DNA of 64,000 nucleotides from Duganella dendranthematis (GTDB lineage Bacteria; Pseudomonadota; Gammaproteobacteria; Burkholderiales; Burkholderiaceae_D). The DNA lies in contig NZ_CP051684.1 in the NCBI RefSeq assembly GCF_012849375.1, forward strand, positions 4,340,001 through 4,404,000, in the 5' to 3' direction. Both the position numbers and the translations under genes were made by a program. The number at the start of each line of letters is the position of its first letter. Within the stretch, counting starts at the first letter, position 1. Positions 46,169-57,026 of this stretch are shown piece after piece. The notes beneath the pieces were generated by a model. It did not search any database, was not told the DNA's origin, and saw only the letters and a program-made list of their open reading frames with translations.

Positions 46169-47335
46169 ATGTTGCGTAAAACCCTGTTCGCTCTCGCCAT
46201 TGCCTCCGCCCTGGTGGCGTGCGGCAAATCAGCCAAGGAGCCCGAGAAAGGCGCCAGCGCGTCCGCCTCGGCAACCGCAGCGAAAGACGAGAAAAAAGTG
46301 ACCTTGCTGATGTCGCCGGAAGATACATTGACCATCGAGTCGGACGCGCTGGCGTCCGGCCCGGTCATTACCGGCTCGATCCAGCCCGAGCGCCGCGCCG
46401 ACCTGCGCGCCGAAGTGGGCGCCATCGTGCTGCAGGTGCTGAAGGAAAACGGCGAGGCCGTCAAAAAGGGCGATGTGCTGCTGCGCCTGGACGAGACTTC
46501 GATCCGCGACGGCCTGACCTCGGCCGACGAAGCCACCCGCGCCGCCGAGCAGACGCTGGCCCAGACCCAGCGCATGTACGAGCGCCAGAAAACCCTGCTG
46601 GCGTCCGGCATGGTCTCGACCACCGCGCTGGAAGACGCCGAAGTGCGCCGCAACAACGCCCAGAGCGACGTGGCGGCCGCCAAGTCGCGGTCGGTGTCGG
46701 CGCGCCAGCAGCTGACCCGCACCGTGGTGCGCGCACCGTTTGACGGCATCGTCAGCGAACGCAAGGTGTCCAGCGGCGACACCGCCCAGGTCGGCAAGGA
46801 ACTGATCAAGGTGATCGACCCGTCCAGCATGCGCTTCGAGGGCATGGTGTCGGCCGACAAGATCGGCGTGGTCAAGCTGGGCCAGCCAGTGCTGTTCCGC
46901 GTCAACGGTTATCCCGATAAACAATTCAACGGCAAGGTCAAGCGCGTCGATCCGGCCGCCAATTCGGTGACCCGCCAGGTCGAAGTGCTGGTGGATTTTG
47001 CCGACAATGTGCGTCCCGGCGTGGCCGGCCTATATGCCGAAGGCCGGGTCGAAGCGCAGACCACCTCGTCGCTGATGATCCCGCCGTCGGCGCTGGTCCA
47101 GGCCGGCGACAGCAATTATGTGTGGCGCATCAAGAATGGCGCGCTGGCCAAGGTGCCGCTGAGCATCGGCACCCGTGACGAACGCACCGGCCGCTGGCAG
47201 GTGTTGAGCGGCCTGCAGTCGGGCGACATGGTGGTGCGCGTACCGGCGTCCGGCTTCAAGGATGGCCAGAAAGTCGAACTGAGCACGCCGAAGGCGGTGG
47301 CATCGGCCTCGACGCCAAAAGTGTCGGAAAAATAA
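46169..47335 (+). CDS. RND efflux periplasmic adaptor (membrane fusion protein)
   Basis: 388 residues. Lipoprotein signal with lipobox LVACGKS; lipoyl halves (VLQVLKENGEAVKKGDVLLRLDE and TVVRAPFDGIVSERKVSSGDTAQVG) around a helical hairpin; and C-terminal beta-barrel/membrane-proximal domains. It links an RND pump to an outer-membrane channel. GGAGAA lies upstream. The permease gene follows after 14 bases. Confidence 0.92.
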   Translation: MLRKTLFALAIASALVACGKSAKEPEKGASASASATAAKDEKKVTLLMSPEDTLTIESDALASGPVITGSIQPERRADLRAEVGAIVLQVLKENGEAVKKGDVLLRLDETSIRDGLTSADEATRAAEQTLAQTQRMYERQKTLLASGMVSTTALEDAEVRRNNAQSDVAAAKSRSVSARQQLTRTVVRAPFDGIVSERKVSSGDTAQVGKELIKVIDPSSMRFEGMVSADKIGVVKLGQPVLFRVNGYPDKQFNGKVKRVDPAANSVTRQVEVLVDFADNVRPGVAGLYAEGRVEAQTTSSLMIPPSALVQAGDSNYVWRIKNGALAKVPLSIGTRDERTGRWQVLSGLQSGDMVVRVPASGFKDGQKVELSTPKAVASASTPKVSEK

Positions 47336-47349
47336 CAGGATAAATCGCC

Positions 47350-50300
47350 ATGTTCCTTTCAGATTTTAGTGTCAAGAAACCCATCGCCACGATCGTGCTG
47401 ATCGTCGCGATGATGTGCCTGGGCCTGATGGCCCTGAGCAAGCTGCGGGTCAACCAGAACCCGGACGTCGAAGTGCCGTTCATCGTGGTGGCGATTCCGT
47501 ATCCGGGCGCGTCGCCGGAAACGGTCGAGCGCGAGATCATCAACCGCGTGGAAAAATCGCTGAACTCGATCACCGGGGTCACCGAGATTAACAGTACGGC
47601 GGCCGAAGGTTCGGCCCAGATCCTGATCAAGTTTACCTTCACCAAGAGCCTAATCGAGGCCTCGGACGAGATCCGCAACGCCATCGCGGCGGTACGCTAC
47701 AAGCTGCCGACCGAGATGCGCGAGCCGATTCTGCAGCGCATCGATCCGTCGGCGCAGCCGGTGATGCAGCTGGCGCTGTCGTCCAGCTCGCAGACCCACG
47801 CGGAGATTTCGCGCCTGGCCGAAGACAAGCTGGCCGACCGCTTCCGCAGTATCGACGGCGTCGCCTCGGTGAATATCGACGGTTCGCTGAAGCGCGAGCT
47901 GAGCGTGCTGCTGAAGGCTGAGAAGCTGCGCGAATACAATGTCTCGGTGGGCGACGTGGTCAACGCGCTGCGCAACCAGAACGCCAACGCACCGGTCGGC
48001 AAGGTACGTGGCGAGCTGGACGAGAAGAGCATCCGCCTGGTCGGCCGCATCGAGCGTCCGGAAGAGTTCCAGCAGGTAGTGGTCAAGCGCAATGGCGACG
48101 AGCTGGTGCGCCTGGCGCAGGTGGCGACGATTGAAGACGGCTTTGCCGAAGTCAACAGCCTGAGCGTGCGTTCCGGCAAACCGAACGTCGGTATTTCCGT
48201 GACCCGTTCGCGCGATGCCTCGACCGTGACGGTGGCCAAGAAAATCCGCGCCATGTCGGTGGAAATGCAGAAGGAAATGCCAGCCGGCACCAAGCTGGAA
48301 GTGACCGAGGACGACGGCGAAAACGCCGAGAGCAGCCTGAACAACGTGATCGAATCGCTGGTGTTCGGCGCCGGCCTGACCATTTTCGTGGTGTACGCCT
48401 TCCTGAACTCGTGGCGCTCGACGCTGATCACCGCGCTGTCGCTGCCGACCTCGGTGCTGGCGGCCTTCATCGGCGTCTGGCTGTGCGGCTTCACGCTGAA
48501 CTTCATGACGCTGCTGGGCCTGTCGCTGGCGATCGGCGTGCTGATCGATGACGCCATCGTGGTGCGGGAAAACATCGTCCGTCACATGCAGCTGGGCGCC
48601 GACCGCCGCACCGCCGCGCTGAAGGGCACGGCCGAGATCGGCATGGCGGTGGCCGCCACCACCTTCTCGATCATGGCGGTGTTCATTCCGGTGGCCTTTA
48701 TGCCGGGCATTACCGGTGAATGGTTCCGCCCGTTCGCGCTGACCGTGACCTGCTCGGTGGCGGTGTCGCTGGTGATTTCGTTCACGCTCGACCCGATGCT
48801 GTCGGCCTTCTGGGGCGATCCGCCTAACCACCACGATGCACCGCGCCGTGGCATCGAGAAATACTTCGCCAAGTTCAATCACTGGTTCGACCATCAGGCC
48901 AACCGCTACGGCAATGTGATCGAATGGGCGCTGCACCACCGCCGCGCGATGGGCATCATTGCGCTGGCCACTTTCGTGGCGGCGATCGGCCTGCAGGTCA
49001 AGTTTGGCGGCGCCAGCTTCGTGCCGGCGTCCGACTGGGGCACGATCGCGATCGATGTGCGCACGCCGTCGTCGTCGTCGCTGGAATACTCGCGCCTGAA
49101 GCTGGAAAAGGCGGCGGTGATCGCGCGCGGCATCAAGGAAACCAAGGAAACCAATAGCTACGTCAACCTCAGCGGCGGCCGCATCTATGTCGACATCGGC
49201 AAGAAGACCGAGCGCAAACGCGGCGCGATCGAGGTGGCCAAGGAATTGCGCGAGAAACTGGCCGGGCTGGTCGGCGCCGAATACACGGTGCTGGACGACT
49301 TGAGCAACGGCGCCCGCAAGCCGGTGCAGATTGAATTTACCGGCGCCGACTCGCGCAAGCTGATGGAAATCACCAACGGCTTCATGGACCGCCTGCGCCG
49401 GGTGCCCGGTGCGGTCGATGTCGGCCTGTCCGAGATGGATCCGAAGGACGAGCTGCAAATCGTGCTGAACCGGGGACTGGCCAACTCGATGGGCATCGCC
49501 ACCGGCGATGCGGCGCAAGCGCTGCGGGTGGCGTTTGCCGGTATCGAGGTGGGCGACTGGGTCGATCCGACCGGCGAGTCGCGCGACGTGGCCGTGCGCC
49601 TGGCGCCGGAAGACCGCACCAGCGCCGAGAACATCGAGCGCCTGCCGATTTCGGTGGTGGGCACCAATCAGATGGTGCCGCTGGACCAGATCGCTGAAGT
49701 GACGATGGGCAAAGGCCCGTCCACCATCAAGCACAAGGATGGCAAGCGCGTGATTACCGTGACCGCCAACGTCGAAGGCCGTTCGCCGGGCGAGGTGACC
49801 ACCGACGCCATGAAGCTGGTCAAGGATATCGATTTCCCGCCGGGCTACGGCCTGGCGCTGGGCGGCGCCGGCAAGGACATGCAGGAAGTGTTCGGCGCCA
49901 TGGGTATTGCCCTGATCGCCGGTATCGGCCTGATGTATCTGATCCTGGTCATGCAGTTCGGTTCCTTCACGGCGCCGGTGGCGGTGATGTTGTCGCTGCC
50001 GCTGTCGCTGATCGGCGTGGTGCTGGGCCTGCTGGCCACCAACAGCACCATTAACCTGATGAGCCTGATTGGTGTCATCATGCTGATGGGCCTGGTGGCG
50101 AAGAACGCCATCCTGTTGCTGGACGCGGCGCGCAAGCGCCAGGAAGAGGGCTTCAGCCGCGAGGATTCGCTGATGTATGCGGGCCGCATGCGTCTGCGTC
50201 CGATCCTGATGACCACCTTCGCGCTGATCGCCGGCATGTTCCCGGTGGCGCTGGGGCTGGGCGAGGGCGGTGAGTTCTATCGTCCGATGGCGATTGCGAT

Positions 50301-50583
50301 CATCGGCGGCACGATCACCTCGACCTTGCTGACGCTGCTGATGGTGCCGACCTTCTATGACAGTATCGAGATCAAGAAAGACAGCGCCATCGTCAAGCTG
50401 CATCGCCGCGCCGAGCGTTTCGGCATGATTCTGGCGGTGCTGTCGATCGTGATCGAGTTCTTGTTGTTCCTGGTGCTGCTGCGCTTCGTGTTCCGCTCGA
50501 TCATGTGGGCGGTGCGCAAGGTGTTCGGCAAGGATAAAAATCCGCCGGCGCCACCAGCGGAAGCCGAACGAAAGATTGCCTAA
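47350..50583 (+). CDS. RND efflux transporter permease (HAE-1/AcrB-like)
   Basis: 1077 residues, standard length. Twelve-helix layout with two large periplasmic loops: TM1 [24 protein letters not shown]4 proton-relay aspartates in [17 protein letters not shown], and in the second half [29 protein letters not shown]. It exports drugs or other small amphiphiles by proton antiport. No outer-membrane channel or local regulator is encoded with it. A terminator follows. Confidence 0.94.
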   Translation: MFLSDFSVKKPIATIVLIVAMMCLGLMALSKLRVNQNPDVEVPFIVVAIPYPGASPETVEREIINRVEKSLNSITGVTEINSTAAEGSAQILIKFTFTKSLIEASDEIRNAIAAVRYKLPTEMREPILQRIDPSAQPVMQLALSSSSQTHAEISRLAEDKLADRFRSIDGVASVNIDGSLKRELSVLLKAEKLREYNVSVGDVVNALRNQNANAPVGKVRGELDEKSIRLVGRIERPEEFQQVVVKRNGDELVRLAQVATIEDGFAEVNSLSVRSGKPNVGISVTRSRDASTVTVAKKIRAMSVEMQKEMPAGTKLEVTEDDGENAESSLNNVIESLVFGAGLTIFVVYAFLNSWRSTLITALSLPTSVLAAFIGVWLCGFTLNFMTLLGLSLAIGVLIDDAIVVRENIVRHMQLGADRRTAALKGTAEIGMAVAATTFSIMAVFIPVAFMPGITGEWFRPFALTVTCSVAVSLVISFTLDPMLSAFWGDPPNHHDAPRRGIEKYFAKFNHWFDHQANRYGNVIEWALHHRRAMGIIALATFVAAIGLQVKFGGASFVPASDWGTIAIDVRTPSSSSLEYSRLKLEKAAVIARGIKETKETNSYVNLSGGRIYVDIGKKTERKRGAIEVAKELREKLAGLVGAEYTVLDDLSNGARKPVQIEFTGADSRKLMEITNGFMDRLRRVPGAVDVGLSEMDPKDELQIVLNRGLANSMGIATGDAAQALRVAFAGIEVGDWVDPTGESRDVAVRLAPEDRTSAENIERLPISVVGTNQMVPLDQIAEVTMGKGPSTIKHKDGKRVITVTANVEGRSPGEVTTDAMKLVKDIDFPPGYGLALGGAGKDMQEVFGAMGIALIAGIGLMYLILVMQFGSFTAPVAVMLSLPLSLIGVVLGLLATNSTINLMSLIGVIMLMGLVAKNAILLLDAARKRQEEGFSREDSLMYAGRMRLRPILMTTFALIAGMFPVALGLGEGGEFYRPMAIAIIGGTITSTLLTLLMVPTFYDSIEIKKDSAIVKLHRRAERFGMILAVLSIVIEFLLFLVLLRFVFRSIMWAVRKVFGKDKNPPAPPAEAERKIA

Positions 50584-50607
50584 GTGTAATTATCACTTAA
50601 TCACAAG

Positions 50608-50630
50608 AAAGGGCCTGCGGGCCCTTTTTT
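50608..50630 (+). terminator. intrinsic terminator after RND permease
   Basis: The stem AAAGGGCC/GGCCCTTT with a TGCG loop is followed by a T run. A near-identical copy ends the FadL-type gene at 52233-52258. Confidence 0.85.
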
Positions 50631-50790
50631 ACGTCCTGGGTGCAGAGCAACTGCTCGGTTTCAAGGTTTTAATTAGTACTCACACTCTAACGTCTTGCCT
50701 TTTTAATTGTTTTATTTATGTAGTATGCTGCTGGCCTTCCCGTACCAAAAGGCTACGGGACAAAAAAACCATTCATAAAGCGAGACTGCT

Positions 50791-52212
50791 ATGCAACCCA
50801 AATATCTTCCCCTGATCATCGCTGCCGCCCTGAGCGCCATTTCCGTGGGCGCCAACGCGTCTGGTTACCGTTTTGGTTCGCAGAGCGTGGCCGGCCAAGG
50901 CACGGCGGACGCCAACGGCGCCGAAGCGGCCGATGCCTCGACCATCTTCTACAACCCGGCCGGCTTGAGCCGCCTGGACGGTACCCAGATCAGCGTCGGC
51001 GCCACCGTCGTGGTGCCGCACTCGACCTACAACGACAGCGGTTCGACCCACTTCACCGGCGCGCCGACCAACGGCACCCCGGCCAACGATTACGCGCCGA
51101 ACGCGGTCACCGCGCCATCGCTGTACATCAGCAAGAAGCTCAACGACCAGTGGGCCGTGGGCATGGGCTTGTTCGTACCGTACGGCGCCAAGCTGGACTA
51201 CGGCAACACCTGGAGCGGCCGCTACGCGCTGTCCAACATCAAGCTGGAGTCGGTGACGCTGAATCCATCGGTGTCGTGGAAAATGAACGAACACCACGCG
51301 TTCGGCTTCGGCATCGACGCGGAATTCATGAAGGCCGAGCTGGGCCAGGCGGTGGACGTGCCAGGCTCGATCGCCGCACTGTCGAGCGGCGCCGGCGCCG
51401 CACAAGGCGCCGTGCTGATCCGTCAGATCGCTGCCCTGGGCGGCAACCCGGCGCTGCTGCGCACGGCGGGCGATGCGCACGGTTCCAACGATGGCAAGGA
51501 CTGGGGCTGGGGCTTCAACCTGGGCTATATGTACACGCTGGATCAAAACACCCGTTTCGGCCTGGCTTACCGTTCGTCGGTCTCGCACCAGCTGCGCGGC
51601 AGCACCGTGTGGGACTTCTCGAAAGTAACCACCGATCCGATCGTCAACCAGGTGCTGCAGGCAGCGTCGCACAAGGCTAACTCGGCTGCGCTGGTGTCGC
51701 TGCGCACGCCGGAGACCTTGTCGGTCAACGCCTTCCATCAGTTCAACTCGCAGTGGGCCGGCATGGCCGACGTCACCTTCAGCCGTCACAACCGCCTGGG
51801 CGACCTGGACATCCAGTTCCCTGGCACCACCGAAGGCGCGGAAGTGATTCGCCAGAATTGGAAAAACACCGTGCGCGTGTCGCTGGGCGCGAACTATGCG
51901 TACAACGAAAACCTGACCCTGCGCGGCGGTATCGCGCATGATCAGTCGCCGGTGCAGAACGCCGAGCTGACCCACCCAGCGCTGCCGGACAGCGACCGCA
52001 TGCAGTATTCGATCGGCGCCAACTGGAAGCTGAGCCCACGTTCCTCGATCGATCTGGCGTACAGCTTCCTGGACTTCAAGGACGCCAACATCAATTACAC
52101 CAACCAGTGCAACCCGCTGGCCACCACCTGCACCGGCAACGGCGAAACCACCCGTGGCGTGTATCAGACTCACCTGTCGCTGATCGGTCTGTCGTACAAC
52201 TACAAATTCTGA
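50791..52212 (+). CDS. FadL/OmpP1/TodX family outer-membrane transporter
   Basis: 473 residues. Signal peptide ending GANASG, then the family N-terminus SGYRFGSQSVAGQGTADANGAEAADASTIFYNPAGLSRL, a 14-strand barrel and terminal YNYKF. FadL-type porins admit long-chain fatty acids or hydrophobic aromatics across the outer membrane. The 207-base upstream spacer holds the previous terminator and an AT-rich leader. Confidence 0.92.
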   Translation: MQPKYLPLIIAAALSAISVGANASGYRFGSQSVAGQGTADANGAEAADASTIFYNPAGLSRLDGTQISVGATVVVPHSTYNDSGSTHFTGAPTNGTPANDYAPNAVTAPSLYISKKLNDQWAVGMGLFVPYGAKLDYGNTWSGRYALSNIKLESVTLNPSVSWKMNEHHAFGFGIDAEFMKAELGQAVDVPGSIAALSSGAGAAQGAVLIRQIAALGGNPALLRTAGDAHGSNDGKDWGWGFNLGYMYTLDQNTRFGLAYRSSVSHQLRGSTVWDFSKVTTDPIVNQVLQAASHKANSAALVSLRTPETLSVNAFHQFNSQWAGMADVTFSRHNRLGDLDIQFPGTTEGAEVIRQNWKNTVRVSLGANYAYNENLTLRGGIAHDQSPVQNAELTHPALPDSDRMQYSIGANWKLSPRSSIDLAYSFLDFKDANINYTNQCNPLATTCTGNGETTRGVYQTHLSLIGLSYNYKF

Positions 52213-52232
52213 TTTCAGGACGGGGTAAGAGC

Positions 52233-52258
52233 AAAAAGGGCCTGCGGGCCCTTTTTTA
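52233..52258 (+). terminator. intrinsic terminator after the FadL-type gene
   Basis: AAAAAGGGCC/GGCCCTTTTTT with a TGCG loop, 20 bases after the stop; same core hairpin as at 50608-50630. Confidence 0.85.
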
Positions 52259-52307
52259 TTGCCTGTACTGCGGACGGCATCGGCGCAACCCGCACACCGC
52301 TGCGGCC

Positions 52308-52337
52308 AGGGTCAGACCCCATATGGGGTCTGACCCT
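52308..52337. repeat. 30-bp perfect palindrome (GGGTCAGACCCC element)
   Basis: The arm AGGGTCAGACCCC is followed by ATAT and the exact reverse complement of the arm. It stands between the convergent FadL-type and symporter genes, 15 bases from the symporter stop. It resembles dispersed GGGTCAGACCCC repeats seen in betaproteobacteria and may also work as a bidirectional transcription stop. Confidence 0.75.
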
Positions 52338-52352
52338 TTCGTCTCGGGGGCA

Positions 52353-53753
52353 TCAGGCGGCCTTGCGGTCGCTGTCGATGGCGGGTTCGGCGTCGCTGTT
52401 GAACACCGCGATGTCGGTTTCGCCCATCACCCGGCTGGCAACCGCGCCGGCGGTGACCGAGCCGCTGACGTTGAGCGCGGTGCGGCCCATGTCGATCAGC
52501 GGCTCGATCGAAATCAGCAGGCCGGCCAGCGCCACCGGCAGGTTCATCGACGATAGCACGATCAGCGCCGCAAAGGTGGCGCCGCCGCCGACGCCGGCCA
52601 CGCCGACCGAACCAATCGTGATGATCGCCAGCAGCGGGGCGATAAAGCTGAGGGTGAACGGATCGATGCCGACGGTCGGCGCAATCATCACCGCCAACAT
52701 GGCCGGGTAGATGCCGGCACAGCCGTTCTGGCCGATGGTGGCGCCGAACGAGGCGGCGAAGTTGGCGATGCCTTCCGGCGTACCCAGGCGCTGGCTCTGG
52801 GTCTGTACGCTCATCGGAATCGCGCCGGCGCTGCTGCGCGAGGTGAAAGCGAAGGTCAGCAGCGGCAGGATTTTTTTGGTCCAGCGCAGCGGATTCAGGC
52901 CCAGGCCGGAAACGATCAGCAGGTGCACCACGAACATCAGCAACAGCGCGCTGTACGACGCCAGCACGAAGTCGATCAGGTGCAGGATATCGGCGTAGCT
53001 GGAGGTCGAGACCACCTGCGCCATCAGCGCGAACACGCCGTACGGCGTCAGGCGCAGCACCAGCGTCACGATGCGCATGACGATGGCGTGCGCCACCTGC
53101 ACAAAGCGCTCGAACGAGGCGAAGATGTCCGGTTTCTTGTCATGGATGCCGGTGGCGGCGATGCCGATGAACACCGAGAAGATCACCACCGCAATGGTGG
53201 AGGTCTTGCGGCCGCCGGTCATGTCGAGGAAGGGATTGGCCGGGATGAAGCTCAGCAACATGCTCGGCAGCGAAATCGCCTGCGCCGTCTCGACCTTGCC
53301 TTGCAGGTAGACGCCGCGCGCGATGTCGGCCGCCGAAGCGGTCAGGCCGACCGCGCTCAGGTGGAATACCTTGGCCATCAGGATGCCGATGCTGGCGGCG
53401 ATCAGCGTGGTGATCATCAGCGTGCCGATGGTGAGCGCGCTGATCTTGCCCAGCGAGTTGATGCCTTTTAGCTTGAGGATGGCGGAGATGATCGATACCA
53501 TGATCAACGGCATGATGATCATCTGCAGCAGTTTGACATAGCCGCTGCCGACAATGTCGAGGTAGTCGCTGGTTGTCTTCAGTTCGGCCGAGCCGGCTCC
53601 GTAGATCGCTTGCAGCGCCGCACCCAGTACGACGCCCAGCCCCATGCCGGTGAACACGCGCACCGAAAAGGAACCGTGCTTGCGCTGTTGCGCATACAAC
53701 AGGCCGATCAGCGCCAGCGCCGCCAGCAGGTTGAGGATCACATTTATCGCCAT
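52353..53753 (-). CDS. dicarboxylate/amino acid:cation symporter, TcyP (L-cystine) type
   Basis: 466 residues, about eight helices plus re-entrant loops. Signature segments FTSRSSAGAIPMSVQTQSQRLG and FGATIGQNGCAGIYPAMLA match the TcyP/YdjN branch of the DAACS family, which imports L-cystine. Substrate assignment is by resemblance only. The C-terminus is a soluble tail (SDAEPAIDSDRKAA). Confidence 0.85.
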   Translation of the reverse strand: MAINVILNLLAALALIGLLYAQQRKHGSFSVRVFTGMGLGVVLGAALQAIYGAGSAELKTTSDYLDIVGSGYVKLLQMIIMPLIMVSIISAILKLKGINSLGKISALTIGTLMITTLIAASIGILMAKVFHLSAVGLTASAADIARGVYLQGKVETAQAISLPSMLLSFIPANPFLDMTGGRKTSTIAVVIFSVFIGIAATGIHDKKPDIFASFERFVQVAHAIVMRIVTLVLRLTPYGVFALMAQVVSTSSYADILHLIDFVLASYSALLLMFVVHLLIVSGLGLNPLRWTKKILPLLTFAFTSRSSAGAIPMSVQTQSQRLGTPEGIANFAASFGATIGQNGCAGIYPAMLAVMIAPTVGIDPFTLSFIAPLLAIITIGSVGVAGVGGGATFAALIVLSSMNLPVALAGLLISIEPLIDMGRTALNVSGSVTAGAVASRVMGETDIAVFNSDAEPAIDSDRKAA

Positions 53754-53953
53754 GGCTTATTCCTTACTACAATGTTTGTAACCGATCGTGCATTTTATAT
53801 GTCCGCTTAAACTGTTTAGCGAATATTTGGCTATATAAGTATGCAAAATTCATCTATAGAGTGTTGTAAATTATTTTCTCTCGGCAATTAAATAAAACTA
53901 CACGAAGATTGTAGGCGTACAATTTCTTTATCAATAATAGCGGAGTACAGCGT

Positions 53954-55684
53954 ATGGCTATCGCAAACATGAAAGTTGGTACCCGGCTAGGCCTGGGATT
54001 TGGGCTGGTGCTGGTGTTGCTGCTAATGGTGGCAGTGCTGGGTGTGTTCAATATGAGCACGATCCATGCCAAGCTGGATCGCATCGTCAATGAAAACGCC
54101 GTCAAGACCGAACTAGTAAATGAGATGTCGGAATCGGTGCACATTGTTGCGCGCATATCGCGCTCGGTGGTGCTGCTGACGTCGCAAGCCGATATTCGCA
54201 TCGAGCTGGAGAAGGTAACCAAGGCGCGGGCCGCTTACAACGCTGCGCAGGATCAGCTGGGCAAGATGTCGGCTACGCCCAAGGGCATCGCCATCCGCGA
54301 ACGCATTCTCGGCCTGCAAAAAATTGCGCGGCCGTTCAATGATCAGGTGTTCGAGCTGGCGCTGGCCAACAAAGACGATGAGGCCACGCAAATCCTGATG
54401 AAACAGGCTGGTCCGGCGACGCAGAGCTGGCAGGAAGCCATGGATGAATATGCGGCCCTGCAAAAAGCCACCAACCAGGCCGATGCGGCGGAGGCCTCCG
54501 CTGCGTATCAGCGCGCCCGCATGCTGATGCTGGTGCTAAGCGGGCTGGCGATTGTGGTCGGCGTGGTGGCGTCGATTCGTATCGCGCGCGGTCTGCTGCG
54601 TCAGCTCGGCGGCGAACCCGATTATGCGGCGTCGATTGCCGGCCGGATTGCCGCCGGCGATTTGACCGTGGTGGTCGATACGCAGAGCAACGATAACCAC
54701 AGCATGCTGCACGCCATGAAGAAGATGCGCGATGCGCTGGCCGAGATCGTCGCCGAGGTGCGCGTCGGGACCGAGACGATTGCATCGGCGTCGTCGCAGA
54801 TCGCCAGCGGCAACCAGGATTTGTCGGCGCGCACGGAGCAGCAGGCCAGTTCGCTGGAAGAGACGGCGTCGTCGATGGAGGAACTGACCAGCGCGGTGCG
54901 GGCGAATAACGATAATGCGCGCCAGGCCAATCAGCTGGCGCAATCGGCATCGGCGGTGGCGGTGCAGGGCGGGGCGGTGGTGTCGCAGGTGGTCAATACC
55001 ATGGGTGCGATTAACGATTCGTCGCGCAAGATCGTCGACATTATCGCGGTGATTGACGGGATTGCGTTCCAGACCAATATTCTGGCATTGAATGCGGCCG
55101 TGGAGGCGGCCCGCGCCGGCGAGCAGGGACGTGGTTTTGCGGTGGTGGCGTCGGAGGTGCGGACGCTGGCGCAGCGTTCGGCTGCCGCGGCCAAGGAGAT
55201 CAAGGAGTTGATCGGCAATTCGGTGGAGAAGGTGGAAGTCGGCAGCAAGCTGGTTGAGCAGGCTGGACAGACCATGGCGGAGGTGGTGTCGAGCGTGCAG
55301 CGCGTGACCGATATCATGGCCGAGATTTCCACCGCCGGCGATGAGCAGAGCGCGGGCATTGAGCAGATCAATCAGGCGGTTAGCGAGATGGATACGGTGA
55401 CGCAGCAGAATGCGGCGCTGGTGGAGGAGGCTGCCGCTGCGGCCGAGGCCATGCAGCAGCAGGCGGCCAATCTGGAGCGCGTGGTGAGCGTGTTCCAGCT
55501 GGATGGCCATCAGCGTGTGGCCAAGCCAGCGCCGGTCGCCAAACCGTCGGCAGCCAGGCTGGCGATCGCCAAGTCGGCCAAGCCCGCTGCGGCCCGTCCG
55601 GCGCCAGCCATCAGCGCGCCGGCCAAATCGCAGAAGCGCGTGACCAGCAGCGCCGGCGGTGAGGGGGATTGGGAAGAGTTCTGA
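53954..55684 (+). CDS. methyl-accepting chemotaxis protein
   Basis: 576 residues. TM1 at about 12-33, a four-helix-bundle type periplasmic domain, TM2 near 190-210, then a HAMP region, and a signalling domain with the tip [30 protein letters not shown] of the 36H/Tar-like class. A Pro/Ala/Lys-rich linker ends in DWEEF, matching the xWxxF pentapeptide that tethers CheR/CheB. GCGGAG lies 8 bases before the ATG. The 200-base AT-rich upstream region shows no clear promoter. Clearly different from the WspA-type receptors. Confidence 0.92.
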   Translation: MAIANMKVGTRLGLGFGLVLVLLLMVAVLGVFNMSTIHAKLDRIVNENAVKTELVNEMSESVHIVARISRSVVLLTSQADIRIELEKVTKARAAYNAAQDQLGKMSATPKGIAIRERILGLQKIARPFNDQVFELALANKDDEATQILMKQAGPATQSWQEAMDEYAALQKATNQADAAEASAAYQRARMLMLVLSGLAIVVGVVASIRIARGLLRQLGGEPDYAASIAGRIAAGDLTVVVDTQSNDNHSMLHAMKKMRDALAEIVAEVRVGTETIASASSQIASGNQDLSARTEQQASSLEETASSMEELTSAVRANNDNARQANQLAQSASAVAVQGGAVVSQVVNTMGAINDSSRKIVDIIAVIDGIAFQTNILALNAAVEAARAGEQGRGFAVVASEVRTLAQRSAAAAKEIKELIGNSVEKVEVGSKLVEQAGQTMAEVVSSVQRVTDIMAEISTAGDEQSAGIEQINQAVSEMDTVTQQNAALVEEAAAAAEAMQQQAANLERVVSVFQLDGHQRVAKPAPVAKPSAARLAIAKSAKPAAARPAPAISAPAKSQKRVTSSAGGEGDWEEF

Positions 55685-55688
55685 TCGG

Positions 55689-57026
55689 TTAGGCGGTCAG
55701 CCAGATGTCGAAACTGGTCGCGCCGTCGTTGGTGGCGGCCAGGCGGTAGGCGTAGCCGTGCCGGTTCAGCACTTCGCGCACGAACAGCAGGCCAATACCT
55801 TGTCCGCCTTTCTTGGTCGTGAAGAACGGCGTGAACAACTGCCGCGCCGGCACATCGCCCAGCAGGTTGCCGCTGTCGATCACCGATAGCCGCACACGGC
55901 CGGCATCCTGCGCCAGCACGAAGTCGATGCGACGATTCTCACCGGCGCCGGCCTCAACGGCCTCCATCGCATTCTTCACCACATTGAGTAGCGCTTGCTC
56001 CATCAGATGTCGATCCATGGCGATGGCCGGCACCTCGTCGCATCGCTGCCAGGCGATGGTGATGCCACGGCTGCGGCACTGTTCACGATACAGGTACAGA
56101 ATGTCGTCCATGATGTCGCGCACAGCGGCTGGACGCAGCTCCGGCGCCGGCATCTTGACCACCCGCGTGAAGCGTTCGATGAACTCGCCCAGGCTGGCAT
56201 TGCGCCGCTGCACCGCCAGAATCGCGGTGCTGAAATCCTCGCTGTCCCGCTCGGCCAACTGGCTGCGGTAGTACAGCAACGAATCGAGCACCGAGCCAGT
56301 GGCCGCCACGGTGTTGTTGACCTCATGCGCCAGCACGCGGATCAATTTTTCATAGGTGGCTTTTTCCGAACTCTCCAGCTCCTCGGTCAATTCCTCGACC
56401 AGCAGAAAGTGGCGCGAGAAACCGCGATCGTAGAACTGCCCGCGCTGGCCGCGATAACGGCGGCCGTCGGCATCGGTCAGCAGTTGCGAATCGCCCAGCG
56501 GCAGCGCGTCCAGCTGCGCCAGCAGGCCGACGCCGGCCTCATCAATCTCCAGCGCGCAAGCGGCCAGCGTTTTACCTTTGGCGTCGCCCAGCCCGCGCAA
56601 GGCGTGCGCGCTGGCATTGAGCAAGCTGATGCGGCCGTCGAAATCGAACACGATCACCGCGCTCGGCGTCGCCTCCAGCAGCCGGTCGAGAAAGCCTTGT
56701 TGCTCGCCGATCTGCAAGCGCTCCTGATACAGCCGGCCCAACATGGTGTTAAACAGCTGCACCAGTTCGTTCAACTCCTTGTCGCTGCTGAGCTGCAAGC
56801 GGGCGGCATAATGCTGGTCTTGCAGCAGATCGTGGAAGTGGCGCGTATAGCCCAGCGGCTCCAGCGCGCGGCGCAGCAGCCACACGCCTAGCCCCAGGCT
56901 GAGCAACACCAGCATTTCCAGCCCCAGCATCAACGGCGGCTGCGTGCGGAACAGCACCACCGTGATCGCCAGAAATAGCAGATGCGCGCCGACCAGATAG
57001 GCGTACAAGCGCCAACGCAGGCTCAT
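55689..57026 (-). CDS. sensor histidine kinase, NtrY-like
   Basis: 445 residues. Two membrane helices (7-27, 31-51) with almost no periplasmic loop, a PAS-like domain (about 112-215), and the kinase core: H234 in VLAHEVNNTVAATGSVL, NVVKNAMEA N box, short G1 (VIDSGN) and FTPFFTTKKGGQGIGLLFVREV. The minimal loop suggests sensing within or near the membrane. The ATG overlaps the stop of the response regulator as ATGA, so they form a coupled two-component pair at the end of the export operon. Confidence 0.9.
   Translation of the reverse strand: MSLRWRLYAYLVGAHLLFLAITVVLFRTQPPLMLGLEMLVLLSLGLGVWLLRRALEPLGYTRHFHDLLQDQHYAARLQLSSDKELNELVQLFNTMLGRLYQERLQIGEQQGFLDRLLEATPSAVIVFDFDGRISLLNASAHALRGLGDAKGKTLAACALEIDEAGVGLLAQLDALPLGDSQLLTDADGRRYRGQRGQFYDRGFSRHFLLVEELTEELESSEKATYEKLIRVLAHEVNNTVAATGSVLDSLLYYRSQLAERDSEDFSTAILAVQRRNASLGEFIERFTRVVKMPAPELRPAAVRDIMDDILYLYREQCRSRGITIAWQRCDEVPAIAMDRHLMEQALLNVVKNAMEAVEAGAGENRRIDFVLAQDAGRVRLSVIDSGNLLGDVPARQLFTPFFTTKKGGQGIGLLFVREVLNRHGYAYRLAATNDGATSFDIWLTA

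Noticed and set aside
47650..50403. 917-codon open frame antisense to the RND permease
   Set aside because: Composition is H/Q/R-rich with no domain, as expected from the complement of a high-GC gene; the sense strand encodes a clear permease.
53909..53938. Promoter TTGTAG-N18-AATAAT before the orphan chemoreceptor
   Set aside because: Transcription would start at or after the ribosome binding site, so it cannot be the working promoter.
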